Source: Collinsella sp.
GTDB taxonomy: Bacteria > Actinomycetota > Coriobacteriia > Coriobacteriales > Coriobacteriaceae
Length of the DNA stretch: 21,230 bases
Direction of reading: 5' to 3'
Assembly: GCA_019424965.1 (NCBI GenBank)
Contig: JAHYYL010000038.1
Coordinates: 1 to 21,230, forward strand
The notes under the pieces are model-generated. The model searched no databases, was not told where the DNA came from, and saw only the letters and a program-made list of their open reading frames with translations. This document shows, piece by piece, positions 1 through 6,639 of the stretch. Each line of letters starts with the position of its first letter. Position 1 is the stretch's first letter. A program made the translations under genes and the position numbers.

Positions 1-2
1 AT

Positions 3-83
3 GCCGCCGAAGTTGAAAGGCAGATTGCCGCTCTGGCGGGCTTGCAGCGTCGAGCCGTTACGCGGTTTGGTAAAACCGCGTAA
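3..83 (+). CDS. possible C-terminal end of an unidentified gene (5' end outside window)
   Basis: Frame 3 is open from the left edge to a TAA at 81-83 and encodes 26 residues rich in Ala, Glu, Arg and Gln, ending in VTRFGKTA. This composition looks more protein-like than the alternative frame 1, which is open to a TAG at 85-87. The gene would be convergent with livF, and its last codons lie inside the 57-84 hairpin. The fragment is too short to assign a family. It could be non-coding. Confidence 0.3.
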   Translation, partial: AAEVERQIAALAGLQRRAVTRFGKTA

Positions 84-84
84 C
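57..84. terminator. perfect 12-bp inverted repeat, possible bidirectional terminator
   Basis: GTTACGCGGTTT (57-68) is exactly complementary to AAACCGCGTAAC (73-84) around a four-base loop. It begins three bases past the livF stop codon and contains the stop of the putative plus-strand fragment. Neither side has a clear T-run, so it is not a textbook intrinsic terminator. Its place between convergent genes still makes transcript termination or 3'-end protection the likeliest role. Confidence 0.5.
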
Positions 85-87
85 TAG

Positions 88-801
88 TTAGCCGCCCAGG
101 TAAGCCTTGCGGACGTTGTCGTCGTGCAGGAGCTCTTGGCCGGTGCCGGTCATGGTGATCTTGCCGGTCTCGAGCACGTAGCCGCGCGTGGCGATTGAAA
201 GCGCCATCTGGGCGTTCTGCTCGACCAGAAGCACCGTGGTGCCGGCCTTGTGCAGGTCCTCGACAATCTGGAAGATCTGCTCGATCAGGATCGGCGCCAA
301 ACCCATGGAGGGTTCATCGAGCATGAGCAGCTTGGGATTGCTCATGAGGGCACGGCCCATGACGAGCATCTGCTGCTCACCACCCGAGAGGGTGCCGGCC
401 ACCTGGCGACGGCGTTCCTTCAGGCGCGGGAACTGCTCGTAGACGCGCTCAAGGCCCGGAGCAACCGTGGACTTGGGCTGCGTATAGGCACCCATCTCCA
501 GGTTCTCCTCAACCGTCATCTGCAAAAAGGCGCGACGCCCCTCGGGGACCTGGGCCAGGCCCTTGCCCACCAGCTTGTCGGCAGGCGTATGGGTAATGTC
601 CTCGCCCATAAACTTGATGGAGCCGGTCTTGGAGCGCAGCAGGCCCGAGACGGTCTTAAGCGTCGTGGACTTGCCGGCGCCGTTCGCGCCGATCAGGGCC
701 ACGATTTCGCCCTCGTTGACGTTAAAGGAGATGTCCTTGATGGCGTGGATGGCGCCGTACCAGACGTTGATGTTGTAGACGGAAAGCATCGGCTCTGCCA
801 T
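88..801 (-). CDS. livF: branched-chain amino acid ABC transporter, ATP-binding protein LivF
   Basis: This is one of the two cytoplasmic ATPases that power the LIV (Leu/Ile/Val) ABC importer. The 237-residue length is normal for LivF. Visible motifs are Walker A GANGAGKST (38-46), the LivF-type Q-loop region AQVPEGRR (83-90), signature LSGGEQQ (138-144) and Walker B with KLLMLDEPSMGLAP (157-170). The switch region reads VEQN (193-196) in place of EHD, which is usual for LivF. The ATG at 801 directly abuts the livG stop codon (802-804), and a GGGGGAG ribosome site lies in the last livG codons, so translation is probably coupled. It is the last gene of the liv cluster, followed by a hairpin at 57-84. 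Confidence 0.95.
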   Translation of the reverse strand: MAEPMLSVYNINVWYGAIHAIKDISFNVNEGEIVALIGANGAGKSTTLKTVSGLLRSKTGSIKFMGEDITHTPADKLVGKGLAQVPEGRRAFLQMTVEENLEMGAYTQPKSTVAPGLERVYEQFPRLKERRRQVAGTLSGGEQQMLVMGRALMSNPKLLMLDEPSMGLAPILIEQIFQIVEDLHKAGTTVLLVEQNAQMALSIATRGYVLETGKITMTGTGQELLHDDNVRKAYLGG

Positions 802-1662
802 TTAGTTCTCCCCCTTATCCTGCTTGCCCAGATACGCCTCGATAACGGCGTCGTTGTTCTGGATCTCCTCGGCCGTGCCCTTGGCGATGACCTTGCCAAA
901 GTTGAGCACGCAGATGCCCTCGCAGATGTTCATAACGAGCGACATGTCGTGCTCGATAAGCATGATGGCAATGCCGAAGGTGTCGCGAATCTTGACGATG
1001 TTCTCCATGAGCTCGGCGGTCTCGGACGGGTTCATGCCGGCGGCAGGCTCGTCGAGCAGCAGTAGCTTGGGGTTGGTGGCAAGCGCGCGGACTATCTCCA
1101 GACGACGCTGAGCGCCGTAAGGCAGCGATCCGGCCTGCTCGTTTGCCAGATGCTCCATATCAAAAATGGACAGCAGCTCCATGGCACGCTCGTGGGCGGC
1201 CTTCTCGTGCTTCCAATACGTCGGCAGGCGCAGCACGCCCTCAAAGCCGGAGTAGCGCTCCTGATTGTGCAGACCGACCTTGACGTTATCCTCCACCGTC
1301 ATGGTGTTGAACAGGCGAATGTTCTGGAAGGTACGGGCGATGCCCATGCGGTTGACCTGGTAGACCGACTTGCCCGAGGTGTCCTCACCGTCGAGCAGGA
1401 TGGTGCCGTGCGTGGGCTGGTACACCTTGGTGAGCAGGTTGAAGACCGTGGTCTTACCGGCACCGTTGGGACCGATCAGACCGGCGATCTCGGTCTTACC
1501 GATGGTCAGGCTAAAGTCGTCGACTGCCTTGAGGCCGCCAAATTCAATGCCCAGGTGGATGCACTCGAGCGCCGGGCGCTGGCCCAGGTCGCGGTCGGGA
1601 ACGATGGCGCCAGAAGGATACGGGACCATCTTGCCCTTGTTGAACTCAAACTTACTGGGCAT
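802..1662 (-). CDS. livG: branched-chain amino acid ABC transporter, ATP-binding protein LivG
   Basis: This is the second ATPase of the LIV importer, expected to pair with LivF under the LivHM channel. The ATG at 1662 gives 286 residues. It is preferred over the upstream TTG at 1689 because a perfect AAGGAGGT lies eight bases before it. Motifs: Walker A GPNGAGKTT (64-72), LivG-type Q-loop ARTFQNIRLF (109-118), signature LPYGAQRRLEI (180-190), Walker B KLLLLDEPAAGMNP (199-212) and switch histidine in IEHDMS (H238). About 30 residues precede the ABC fold, rather more than in short LivG proteins. The start overlaps the end of livM by 11 bases. Confidence 0.95.
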   Translation of the reverse strand: MPSKFEFNKGKMVPYPSGAIVPDRDLGQRPALECIHLGIEFGGLKAVDDFSLTIGKTEIAGLIGPNGAGKTTVFNLLTKVYQPTHGTILLDGEDTSGKSVYQVNRMGIARTFQNIRLFNTMTVEDNVKVGLHNQERYSGFEGVLRLPTYWKHEKAAHERAMELLSIFDMEHLANEQAGSLPYGAQRRLEIVRALATNPKLLLLDEPAAGMNPSETAELMENIVKIRDTFGIAIMLIEHDMSLVMNICEGICVLNFGKVIAKGTAEEIQNNDAVIEAYLGKQDKGEN

Positions 1663-2740
1663 CGGCTGCCACCTCCTTCTTGGAAGCAAAGCGGTCCTTA
1701 ATGCGTGCGAAGAACGCCTTGAGCTGCGGGTTGTTGGTAAAGATCATGACCAGAATCAGCACGATGGCGTAGATGAGCATGCGGTAGTCCGAGAACTGAC
1801 GGAGCAGCTCGGGAAGCACCGTGAGCAGTGCCGCAGCGATAACGGAGCCGCGCATGTTGCCCAGGCCGCCCAGGACCACGAACACCAGGATGAGGATGGA
1901 CGTGTTGAAGTCGAACTTGGTAGCGGAAAGCTGCGAGAAGTTACCGCCGAAGAGGGCTCCGGCAGCGCCGGCGAGAGCGGCGGAAACCACGAAGGCGATC
2001 ATGCGGTACTCGGTGACGGAGATGCCCACGGACTCGGCAGCGATCTTGTTGTCGCGCACGGCCATAATGGCACGGCCGGTACGGCTGCGAACCAGGTTGA
2101 GCACGATCACGAGTGCGACCATAACCAGGATGGCACCGGCGAGGAAGGTCGAGTACGTCGACACACCCGAGGCGCCCTGGGCGCCCTTGATGATGGCGGT
2201 GCCGTCCTCGAGCAGGTGCAGATCGTCGATCGTGGAGTTACCCGTGATGTTAAAGATCACGTGCAGGCCGCGGGAGTCGACACCCACGATAAGGCAGGTG
2301 ACGATCTCTTTGATGATCTCGCCAAAAGCCAGGGTCACGATGGCCAGATAGTCACCGCTCAGGCGCAGGACCGGGATGCCGATCAAGAAGCCCAGGATGG
2401 CAGCAGCGATGGCGCCGACCACGATACTGATGATCAGGCGCACCGGATCGGAGGGAACGGCGCTCTCGAGGGCGACCGCGGTAACGATGCCCGTATAGGC
2501 GCCGACGCTCATAAAGCCCGCGTGGCCCAGCGACAAGTCGCCCGCGATGCCGACGACGAGGTTAAGGGAGATGGCCATGACGATATAGGCCGTGATGGGA
2601 ACCAGCTGACCGGCGATCATGCGCGGAATCATATGATTGGACTGCATAAAGAACACGATGGCGAACGCCACGATGCACATGGCATACGTAACAAAGTCGT
2701 GACGCGTCTGCTTGTCTTTAAGAAACTTCATAACGCTCAC
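1652..2740 (-). CDS. livM: branched-chain amino acid ABC transporter, permease LivM
   Basis: This is one half of the membrane channel of the LIV importer (BPD_transp_2 family). The 362-residue protein is strongly hydrophobic, with about 8-10 membrane segments. It carries the LivM hallmark stretch around residues 58-84 (SLNLVVGIAGDLSLGHAGF, then an AYTG motif) and a cytoplasmic segment with RTGRAIMAVRDNKIAAES, the loop that contacts the ATPases. The start is a GTG at 2740 preceded by GAGAAGG. An ATG three codons further in (2731) is possible but less well spaced. The gene abuts livH with no gap, and its 3' end overlaps livG. Confidence 0.93.
   Translation of the reverse strand: MSVMKFLKDKQTRHDFVTYAMCIVAFAIVFFMQSNHMIPRMIAGQLVPITAYIVMAISLNLVVGIAGDLSLGHAGFMSVGAYTGIVTAVALESAVPSDPVRLIISIVVGAIAAAILGFLIGIPVLRLSGDYLAIVTLAFGEIIKEIVTCLIVGVDSRGLHVIFNITGNSTIDDLHLLEDGTAIIKGAQGASGVSTYSTFLAGAILVMVALVIVLNLVRSRTGRAIMAVRDNKIAAESVGISVTEYRMIAFVVSAALAGAAGALFGGNFSQLSATKFDFNTSILILVFVVLGGLGNMRGSVIAAALLTVLPELLRQFSDYRMLIYAIVLILVMIFTNNPQLKAFFARIKDRFASKKEVAADAQ
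1671..1678 (-). promoter_or_regulatory. ribosome binding site that fixes the livG start
   Basis: The minus strand reads AAGGAGGT, a perfect anti-Shine-Dalgarno complement, eight bases before the ATG at 1662. It lies within the final codons of livM. It rules out the TTG at 1689 as the main livG start. Confidence 0.85.
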
Positions 2741-3622
2741 CTACACCTTCTCGGGGACGTACTTGCCCAAGAGGCCGGCAGGCTTGACGAGCAGGACGAT
2801 GATCAGAACACCAAAGACGATGGAGTTGGCAAGGCTCGTGGAAATGTAGGCCTGCGCCATCGCTTCGATGATGCCGATGAGGATGCCACCGACAAAGGCA
2901 CCGGGGATGGAGCCGATGCCGCCGAAAACGGCGGCGTCGAAGGCCTTGATGCCAGGCATGGCGCCCGTGGTGGGCTGCAGGACCGGCGAGTAGGAGCACA
3001 GCAGCACACCGGCGATGGCGGCAAGGGCAGAGCCGATGGCAAACGTCATCGAGATGGTGCGGTTGACGTTGATGCCCATGAGCTGAGCGGCGGCTTTGTC
3101 CTCGGACACGGCGCGCATGGCTTTGCCCATCTTGGTCTTACCTGTAAAGAACATCAGGCCGGCCATGATAACCAGGCAGGCGACGATGGTGACGAGCGAT
3201 ACGGCGCTCACGTTGAACTTGGCCAAGAACTCCGGCACCGGGAAGGTGACGAGCGAAGTGAAGTTCTTGGGCGTGGCGCCCCACAGAAGCTGCGCGGCGT
3301 TCTGCAGGAAGTAAGACACGCCGATGGCCGTGATCAAAACGGCCAGCGGGCCCGCCTGACGCAGCGGCTTGTATGCCAGACCCTCGATGAGAACACCGAG
3401 AACGGTACAGACCACACAAGAGAGAATTACAGATGCCCAGCCCGGGAGGCCGAGATACGACGTGGCACAGAACGAGACATAGGCACCGACCATGATGACG
3501 TCGCCGTGAGCGAAGTTCAGCATCTTGGCGATACCGTAGACCATGGTGTAGCCCAACGCGATGATGGCGTAGACGCTGCCCATGGACAGGCCGTTGACCA
3601 GGTATTGGATAAAGACCGTCAT
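2741..3622 (-). CDS. livH: branched-chain amino acid ABC transporter, permease LivH
   Basis: This is the partner permease to LivM in the LIV importer. It is 293 residues from the ATG at 3622. An upstream in-frame ATG (3631) touches the AAAGGGGGG ribosome site directly and so is an unlikely start. Family features are the N-terminal FIQYLVNGLSMGSVYAIIAL, YGIAKMLNFAHGDVIMVGAY near residues 30-50, the cytoplasmic KTKMGKAMRAVSEDKAAAQL motif that docks the ATPases, and a late FGGIGSIPGAFVGG. About eight membrane segments are expected. It is the first gene after the hairpin-containing spacer downstream of livJ1. Confidence 0.93.
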   Translation of the reverse strand: MTVFIQYLVNGLSMGSVYAIIALGYTMVYGIAKMLNFAHGDVIMVGAYVSFCATSYLGLPGWASVILSCVVCTVLGVLIEGLAYKPLRQAGPLAVLITAIGVSYFLQNAAQLLWGATPKNFTSLVTFPVPEFLAKFNVSAVSLVTIVACLVIMAGLMFFTGKTKMGKAMRAVSEDKAAAQLMGINVNRTISMTFAIGSALAAIAGVLLCSYSPVLQPTTGAMPGIKAFDAAVFGGIGSIPGAFVGGILIGIIEAMAQAYISTSLANSIVFGVLIIVLLVKPAGLLGKYVPEKV

Positions 3623-3631
3623 GTTCCACAT

Positions 3632-3640
3632 CCCCCCTTT
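3632..3640 (-). promoter_or_regulatory. ribosome binding site that selects the inner livH ATG
   Basis: The minus strand reads AAAGGGGGG directly against the ATG at 3631 and nine bases before the ATG at 3622. Spacing favours the inner start, giving a protein that begins MTVFIQYLVNG, as LivH proteins usually do. Confidence 0.65.
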
Positions 3641-3669
3641 CGAATAGGTTTCCAGTTAATGTATGAAAC

Positions 3670-3689
3670 AGGGACGTTACACTGTCCCT
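3670..3689 (-). other. short hairpin in the livJ1-livH spacer
   Basis: AGGGAC (3670-3675) pairs with GTCCCT (3684-3689) around an eight-base loop. On the minus strand it lies after the larger 3700-3731 stem and about 40 bases before livH. It may be part of a composite attenuator or an intergenic palindrome of the genome. Confidence 0.4.
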
Positions 3690-3699
3690 AGATACCAAG

Positions 3700-3731
3700 C
3701 AAGCAGGGAAGGCCAAAACCTCCCCTGCTTG
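3700..3731 (-). terminator. intra-operon RNA stem between livJ1 and livH (attenuator or 3'-end stabiliser)
   Basis: As minus-strand RNA, CAAGCAGGGGAGG pairs with CCUUCCCUGCUUG around a UUUUGG loop, a continuous 13-bp stem with one G·U pair. Read on the plus strand the same position is an A/C mismatch, so the structure fits the livJ1 transcript. It lies 31 bases past the livJ1 stop and has no good U-run after it. Partial termination or protection of livJ mRNA from decay is therefore likelier than full termination, as known for receptor genes in other ABC operons. Confidence 0.6.
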
Positions 3732-3762
3732 GGATCAAAACCGCTCCATGTAAGGCGGTCTA

Positions 3763-4950
3763 TTAGGCCTGTACGTACTTGCCGTCGGTGATAACGTACG
3801 CCGTGGGGTCCTTCTGGACCTGGCCCTTATCGTTCCAGGTGAGCTTGCCGGTCAGACCGTCAACGGTAATCTTGAGCATAGCCTTGGGCAGCTTCTCGGC
3901 GACCTCGGTCGGGTCGGCGTCGACACCAAGACCGGCCTCCTTGAGGGCCTCGGCCACCGCATGCACGCCATCGTAGGCGTCGGCGGCAAACTGGTCGGGG
4001 GTATCGCCGTACTTATCCTTGTAAGCGTTGACGAAGTCGGCGTTCTTCTCGTCGTCGGCGGAGAACGGGGTCATGAGCAGCAGGCCCTCGGCAAGAGAAG
4101 TGTCGAAGCCCTCAACGCCCAGGATGCCGTCCATGCCGTCGCAGCCCATCATCTTGACGTCGTAGCCCATGTCCTTAGCATTCTTGAGCAGGACGGACGC
4201 CGGCGTGTAGTAGATCGGCGCAAAGATCATGGTGGCGCCGGCCTGCTTGGCCTTGGTCAGCTGGTTGGTAAAGCTCGTGGCAGAGTCGTCCTTAAAGGTC
4301 TCCTCGTCAACAATCTCGAGCTTAGACTCAGCGGCCTGGGCCTTAAAGGAATCTGCGATGCCCGAAGAATAGGCGTCGCCGGAGTTATAGAACAGTACGA
4401 ACTTCTCGTCCGCATACTTCTGCGCCAGGAACTTGGCAGCGTTGACGCCCTGGTTGGGGTCGGTGAAGCAAACCTGGAAGACGCAATCCTTGCCGTCGGT
4501 GACGTCCTCGGAGGACGCGGACGGGGTAATCATGAACGTCTTGGGGTCGTTACCGCACTCTGCGGCAACGGCAACCGACGCACCCGTGGTGGTCGGGCCG
4601 ACAAGGGCCTGCATGCCCCAGTCGAGCAGGGTATTAAAGGCGTTGACGGCCTTCTCGCCGTCGGCCTGGTCGTCCTCGGCCTTGCTGGCAAGCGGCAGCT
4701 CCTTGGTGGAGAAGTCCTTGCAGCCAAGCTCGACGCCCTGGGTAACGGACTTGCCGTAGGACGCGGCGGCACCGGTCAGCGGGCCGATGGTGCCGACCTT
4801 AAACGAAGCGTCGCCCGAAGCGGAACCGCTGTCGCCGCCGCTGGAGGAGCAGCCGGCTAGAATGGACATCGCCCCCAGACCTGCTGCGCTCGCGATAACG
4901 CTCCTGCGATTCATAACAGGGTTCAATGACTTACCGGTGAGGCTCGACAT
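3763..4950 (-). CDS. livJ: branched-chain amino acid ABC transporter, substrate-binding lipoprotein (livJ1)
   Basis: This is an extracytoplasmic receptor that delivers Leu, Ile, Val or related substrates to LivHM (Peripla_BP_6, type I binding fold). It has 395 residues. The start at 4950 follows AGGAG at good spacing. The signal peptide has a twin-arginine-like NRRSVI (14-19), a hydrophobic core and a lipobox LAGC with the lipidated Cys at 34, followed by a Ser/Gly linker. The mature protein begins FKVGTIGPLTGAAASYG and contains TPSASSEDVT and FAPIYYTPASVLLKNAKDMG. A second copy (livJ2) lies 271 bases upstream and is almost identical in the central region. Actual ligand specificity cannot be read from the sequence. 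Confidence 0.92.
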   Translation of the reverse strand: MSSLTGKSLNPVMNRRSVIASAAGLGAMSILAGCSSSGGDSGSASGDASFKVGTIGPLTGAAASYGKSVTQGVELGCKDFSTKELPLASKAEDDQADGEKAVNAFNTLLDWGMQALVGPTTTGASVAVAAECGNDPKTFMITPSASSEDVTDGKDCVFQVCFTDPNQGVNAAKFLAQKYADEKFVLFYNSGDAYSSGIADSFKAQAAESKLEIVDEETFKDDSATSFTNQLTKAKQAGATMIFAPIYYTPASVLLKNAKDMGYDVKMMGCDGMDGILGVEGFDTSLAEGLLLMTPFSADDEKNADFVNAYKDKYGDTPDQFAADAYDGVHAVAEALKEAGLGVDADPTEVAEKLPKAMLKITVDGLTGKLTWNDKGQVQKDPTAYVITDGKYVQA

Positions 4951-4971
4951 GCGGCTCTCCTCTCAAATCTC

Positions 4972-4992
4972 GTCGGGTTTTAGTTACCCGAC
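4972..4992 (-). other. hairpin in the livJ1 5' leader
   Basis: GTCGGGT (4972-4978) and ACCCGAC (4986-4992) form a perfect 7-bp stem with a seven-base loop. It ends 21 bases before the livJ1 ATG, just upstream of the ribosome site. A smaller perfect stem, CGCCG/CGGCG (5004-5008 and 5013-5017), lies next to it. These could stabilise the message or modulate translation. Confidence 0.45.
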
Positions 4993-5020
4993 AGGCCATC
5001 CTTCGCCGTGTTCGGCGTTC

Positions 5021-5160
5021 GCAAAATAGTAGACGCTTTAGTTAGGAAAAGTGGCGGTTATTTCGACTTTTCTTTGGATTTGTTCATTTATCCATAATTC
5101 TGCGTATTTCTATTACTTTATGCAGTAAAGCCACTTTATTGTGTAAAAGCAATGTTTCCG
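5021..5160 (-). promoter_or_regulatory. AT-rich livJ1 upstream region with CTTTA/TAAAG palindromes
   Basis: This stretch is far more AT-rich than its surroundings and probably holds the livJ1 promoter, though no convincing -35/-10 pair stands out. It contains ACTTTATGCAGTAAAG (5115-5130) and TAAAGCCACTTTA (5126-5138), overlapping palindromes that look like operator sites. The first resembles a palindrome upstream of kdgT (18261-18278). No small gene is seen here. Confidence 0.4.
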
Positions 5161-5221
5161 TTCTGTTACAGGCGTCCCCGCCCTGAATAATACAGCCTCA
5201 CCGGTAGCGCTTTATACGCAC

Positions 5222-6388
5222 TTAGGCGGCGATGTACTTGCCGTCCTGGATCACATAGGCTGTAGCGGGCTTCTCGACTTGGCCCTCGTCTTTCCACGTG
5301 AGCTCGCCCGTCAGGCCCTCGATCTTGATCTTGCGCATGGCCTTGGCAAGATCGCCGGCAATGTCGGCGCCGTCGGCCGTAATATCGATGTCTGCCTTAT
5401 CGATAGCCTCGACAATCGCATGGACGCAGTCATAGGCATCGGCGGCAAACTGGTTGGGCGTCTCGTCGTAGGCGTCCTTATAGGCCTTGACGAAGTCGGC
5501 GTTCTTCTCATCGTCGGCAGAGAACGGGGTCATGAGCAGCACGCCCTCGGCAAGAGAGGTATCGAAGCCCTCAACGGAGAGCAGACCGTCCATGCCGTCG
5601 GTGCCCATGAGGGTCATGTCGTAGCCCATGTCCTTGGCGTTCTTGAGCAGGACGGACGCCGGCGTGTAGTAGATCGGCGCAAAGATAAGCGTGGCGCCGG
5701 CCTCCTTGGCCTTGGTGAGCTGGTTGGTAAAGCTCGTGGCAGAGTCGTCCTTAAAGGTCTCGGTATCGACGATGTCGAGCTTGGATGCCTTGGCCTGCTC
5801 GGCAAAAGCGTCGGCAACGCCCGAGCTATACGTATCGCCGGAGTTGTAGAACAGGGCGATCTTGGCGTCTGCATACTTCTCGGCCAAGAACTTCGCGGCG
5901 CTGGCACCCATGGTGGGATCGGTGAAGCAAACCTGAAAGACCGTTGTCTTATCCTTGGTCACGTCGAGCGACGAGGCCGAAGGCGTGACCATGAGCATAT
6001 CGTCGGCAATCTCGCCCGAGACGGCGACGGCAGCACCGGTGGTGACGGGGCCGACGAGCGCCTGCATGCCCCAGTCGCACAACGTATTGAAGGCGTTGAT
6101 GGCCTTCTCGCCGTCGGCGACATCGTCCTCGGACTTAAGCGAGAGCTTGAGGTCCTTGGTCGAGAAATCCTTGGCGGCGAGCTTGGCGCCCTTCTCGGCC
6201 GAAACGCCATAGGTTGCCGCGGCGCCGGTCAGAGGGCCGATGACACCGATCTTGAAGGTCTTGCCGTCATCGGCGGTGCCGCCGTCCGAGCCACCCGACG
6301 AGCAACCAGCGAGTGCGGCGGTGCTGCCGAGCGCCGCAGCGCCGGCGAGAAAGTTCCTACGGCTGAGCGTGCTGTTGATGTTGAACAT
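5222..6388 (-). CDS. livJ: branched-chain amino acid ABC transporter, substrate-binding lipoprotein (livJ2)
   Basis: This is a second LIV receptor of 388 residues, paralogous to livJ1. The N-terminus carries a good twin-arginine motif SRRNFL (9-14), a hydrophobic Ala/Gly-rich stretch and the lipobox LAGC with Cys29. Export through Tat and lipid anchoring outside the membrane are therefore predicted. The mature part begins FKIGVIGPLTGAAATYG, contains TPSASSLDVT, and shares FAPIYYTPASVLLKNAKDMG exactly with livJ1. The start at 6388 follows AAAGGGGG at normal spacing. It is the first gene of the liv cluster and is divergent from hom. The two receptors may differ in ligand or affinity while sharing one channel, but this is inference. 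Confidence 0.92.
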   Translation of the reverse strand: MFNINSTLSRRNFLAGAAALGSTAALAGCSSGGSDGGTADDGKTFKIGVIGPLTGAAATYGVSAEKGAKLAAKDFSTKDLKLSLKSEDDVADGEKAINAFNTLCDWGMQALVGPVTTGAAVAVSGEIADDMLMVTPSASSLDVTKDKTTVFQVCFTDPTMGASAAKFLAEKYADAKIALFYNSGDTYSSGVADAFAEQAKASKLDIVDTETFKDDSATSFTNQLTKAKEAGATLIFAPIYYTPASVLLKNAKDMGYDMTLMGTDGMDGLLSVEGFDTSLAEGVLLMTPFSADDEKNADFVKAYKDAYDETPNQFAADAYDCVHAIVEAIDKADIDITADGADIAGDLAKAMRKIKIEGLTGELTWKDEGQVEKPATAYVIQDGKYIAA

Positions 6389-6407
6389 GGTGTCCCCCTT
6401 TTTCGCT

Positions 6408-6422
6408 GGCCGCGGTGCGGCC
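6408..6422 (-). other. hairpin in the livJ2 5' leader
   Basis: GGCCGC (6408-6413) and GCGGCC (6417-6422) form a perfect 6-bp GC stem with a three-base loop. It ends 19 bases before the livJ2 ATG, in nearly the same place as the unrelated-sequence hairpin in the livJ1 leader. Confidence 0.4.
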
Positions 6423-6627
6423 GTCTTGCGATACAGGGCAAACCTTATGGCGCAAACGTTGACAGTTTGTTACGGAAGTCCGTTTGTAGCGAGCGTGTTT
6501 CCAATGTTTCCGCAGCGTTTCGGGGGTGCCGTTTTGTGCGGCTCCTGTTGCCTGGCGAGCACGCGCCCCCGGTTCACGCTAGAATGCACTCAACCTTTAA
6601 GCGGTTTATCCATCCATAAGATGCACG
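6423..6627. promoter_or_regulatory. divergent livJ2-hom promoter region
   Basis: This spacer must hold both promoters. Visible elements are TAGAAT (6580-6585), a plausible -10 about 54 bases before hom; a consensus-like TTGACA at 6459-6464 inside a CAAAC/GTTTG inverted repeat (6453-6469); and ACGGA-AG-TCCGT (6472-6483), a compact palindrome that may be an operator. No well-spaced -35/-10 pair could be confirmed on either strand, and no small gene is evident. Confidence 0.4.
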
Positions 6628-6639
6628 AAGGAGTTATCT

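Noticed and set aside
193..196. VEQN in LivF (protein residues) as a lost catalytic switch histidine
   Set aside because: LivF proteins normally carry this variant, while LivG keeps the EHD form, so it is not a defect.
1370..3691. A 773-codon plus-strand open frame antisense to livG, livM and livH
   Set aside because: It mirrors well-conserved liv genes. Its composition (Asp, Gly, His and Arg repeats) is what GC-rich antisense frames give, and it has no recognisable domain.
4951..5221. A riboswitch or small gene in the livJ1-livJ2 spacer
   Set aside because: Small hairpins and AT-rich palindromes are present, but no known riboswitch core and no ORF with a ribosome site could be made out.
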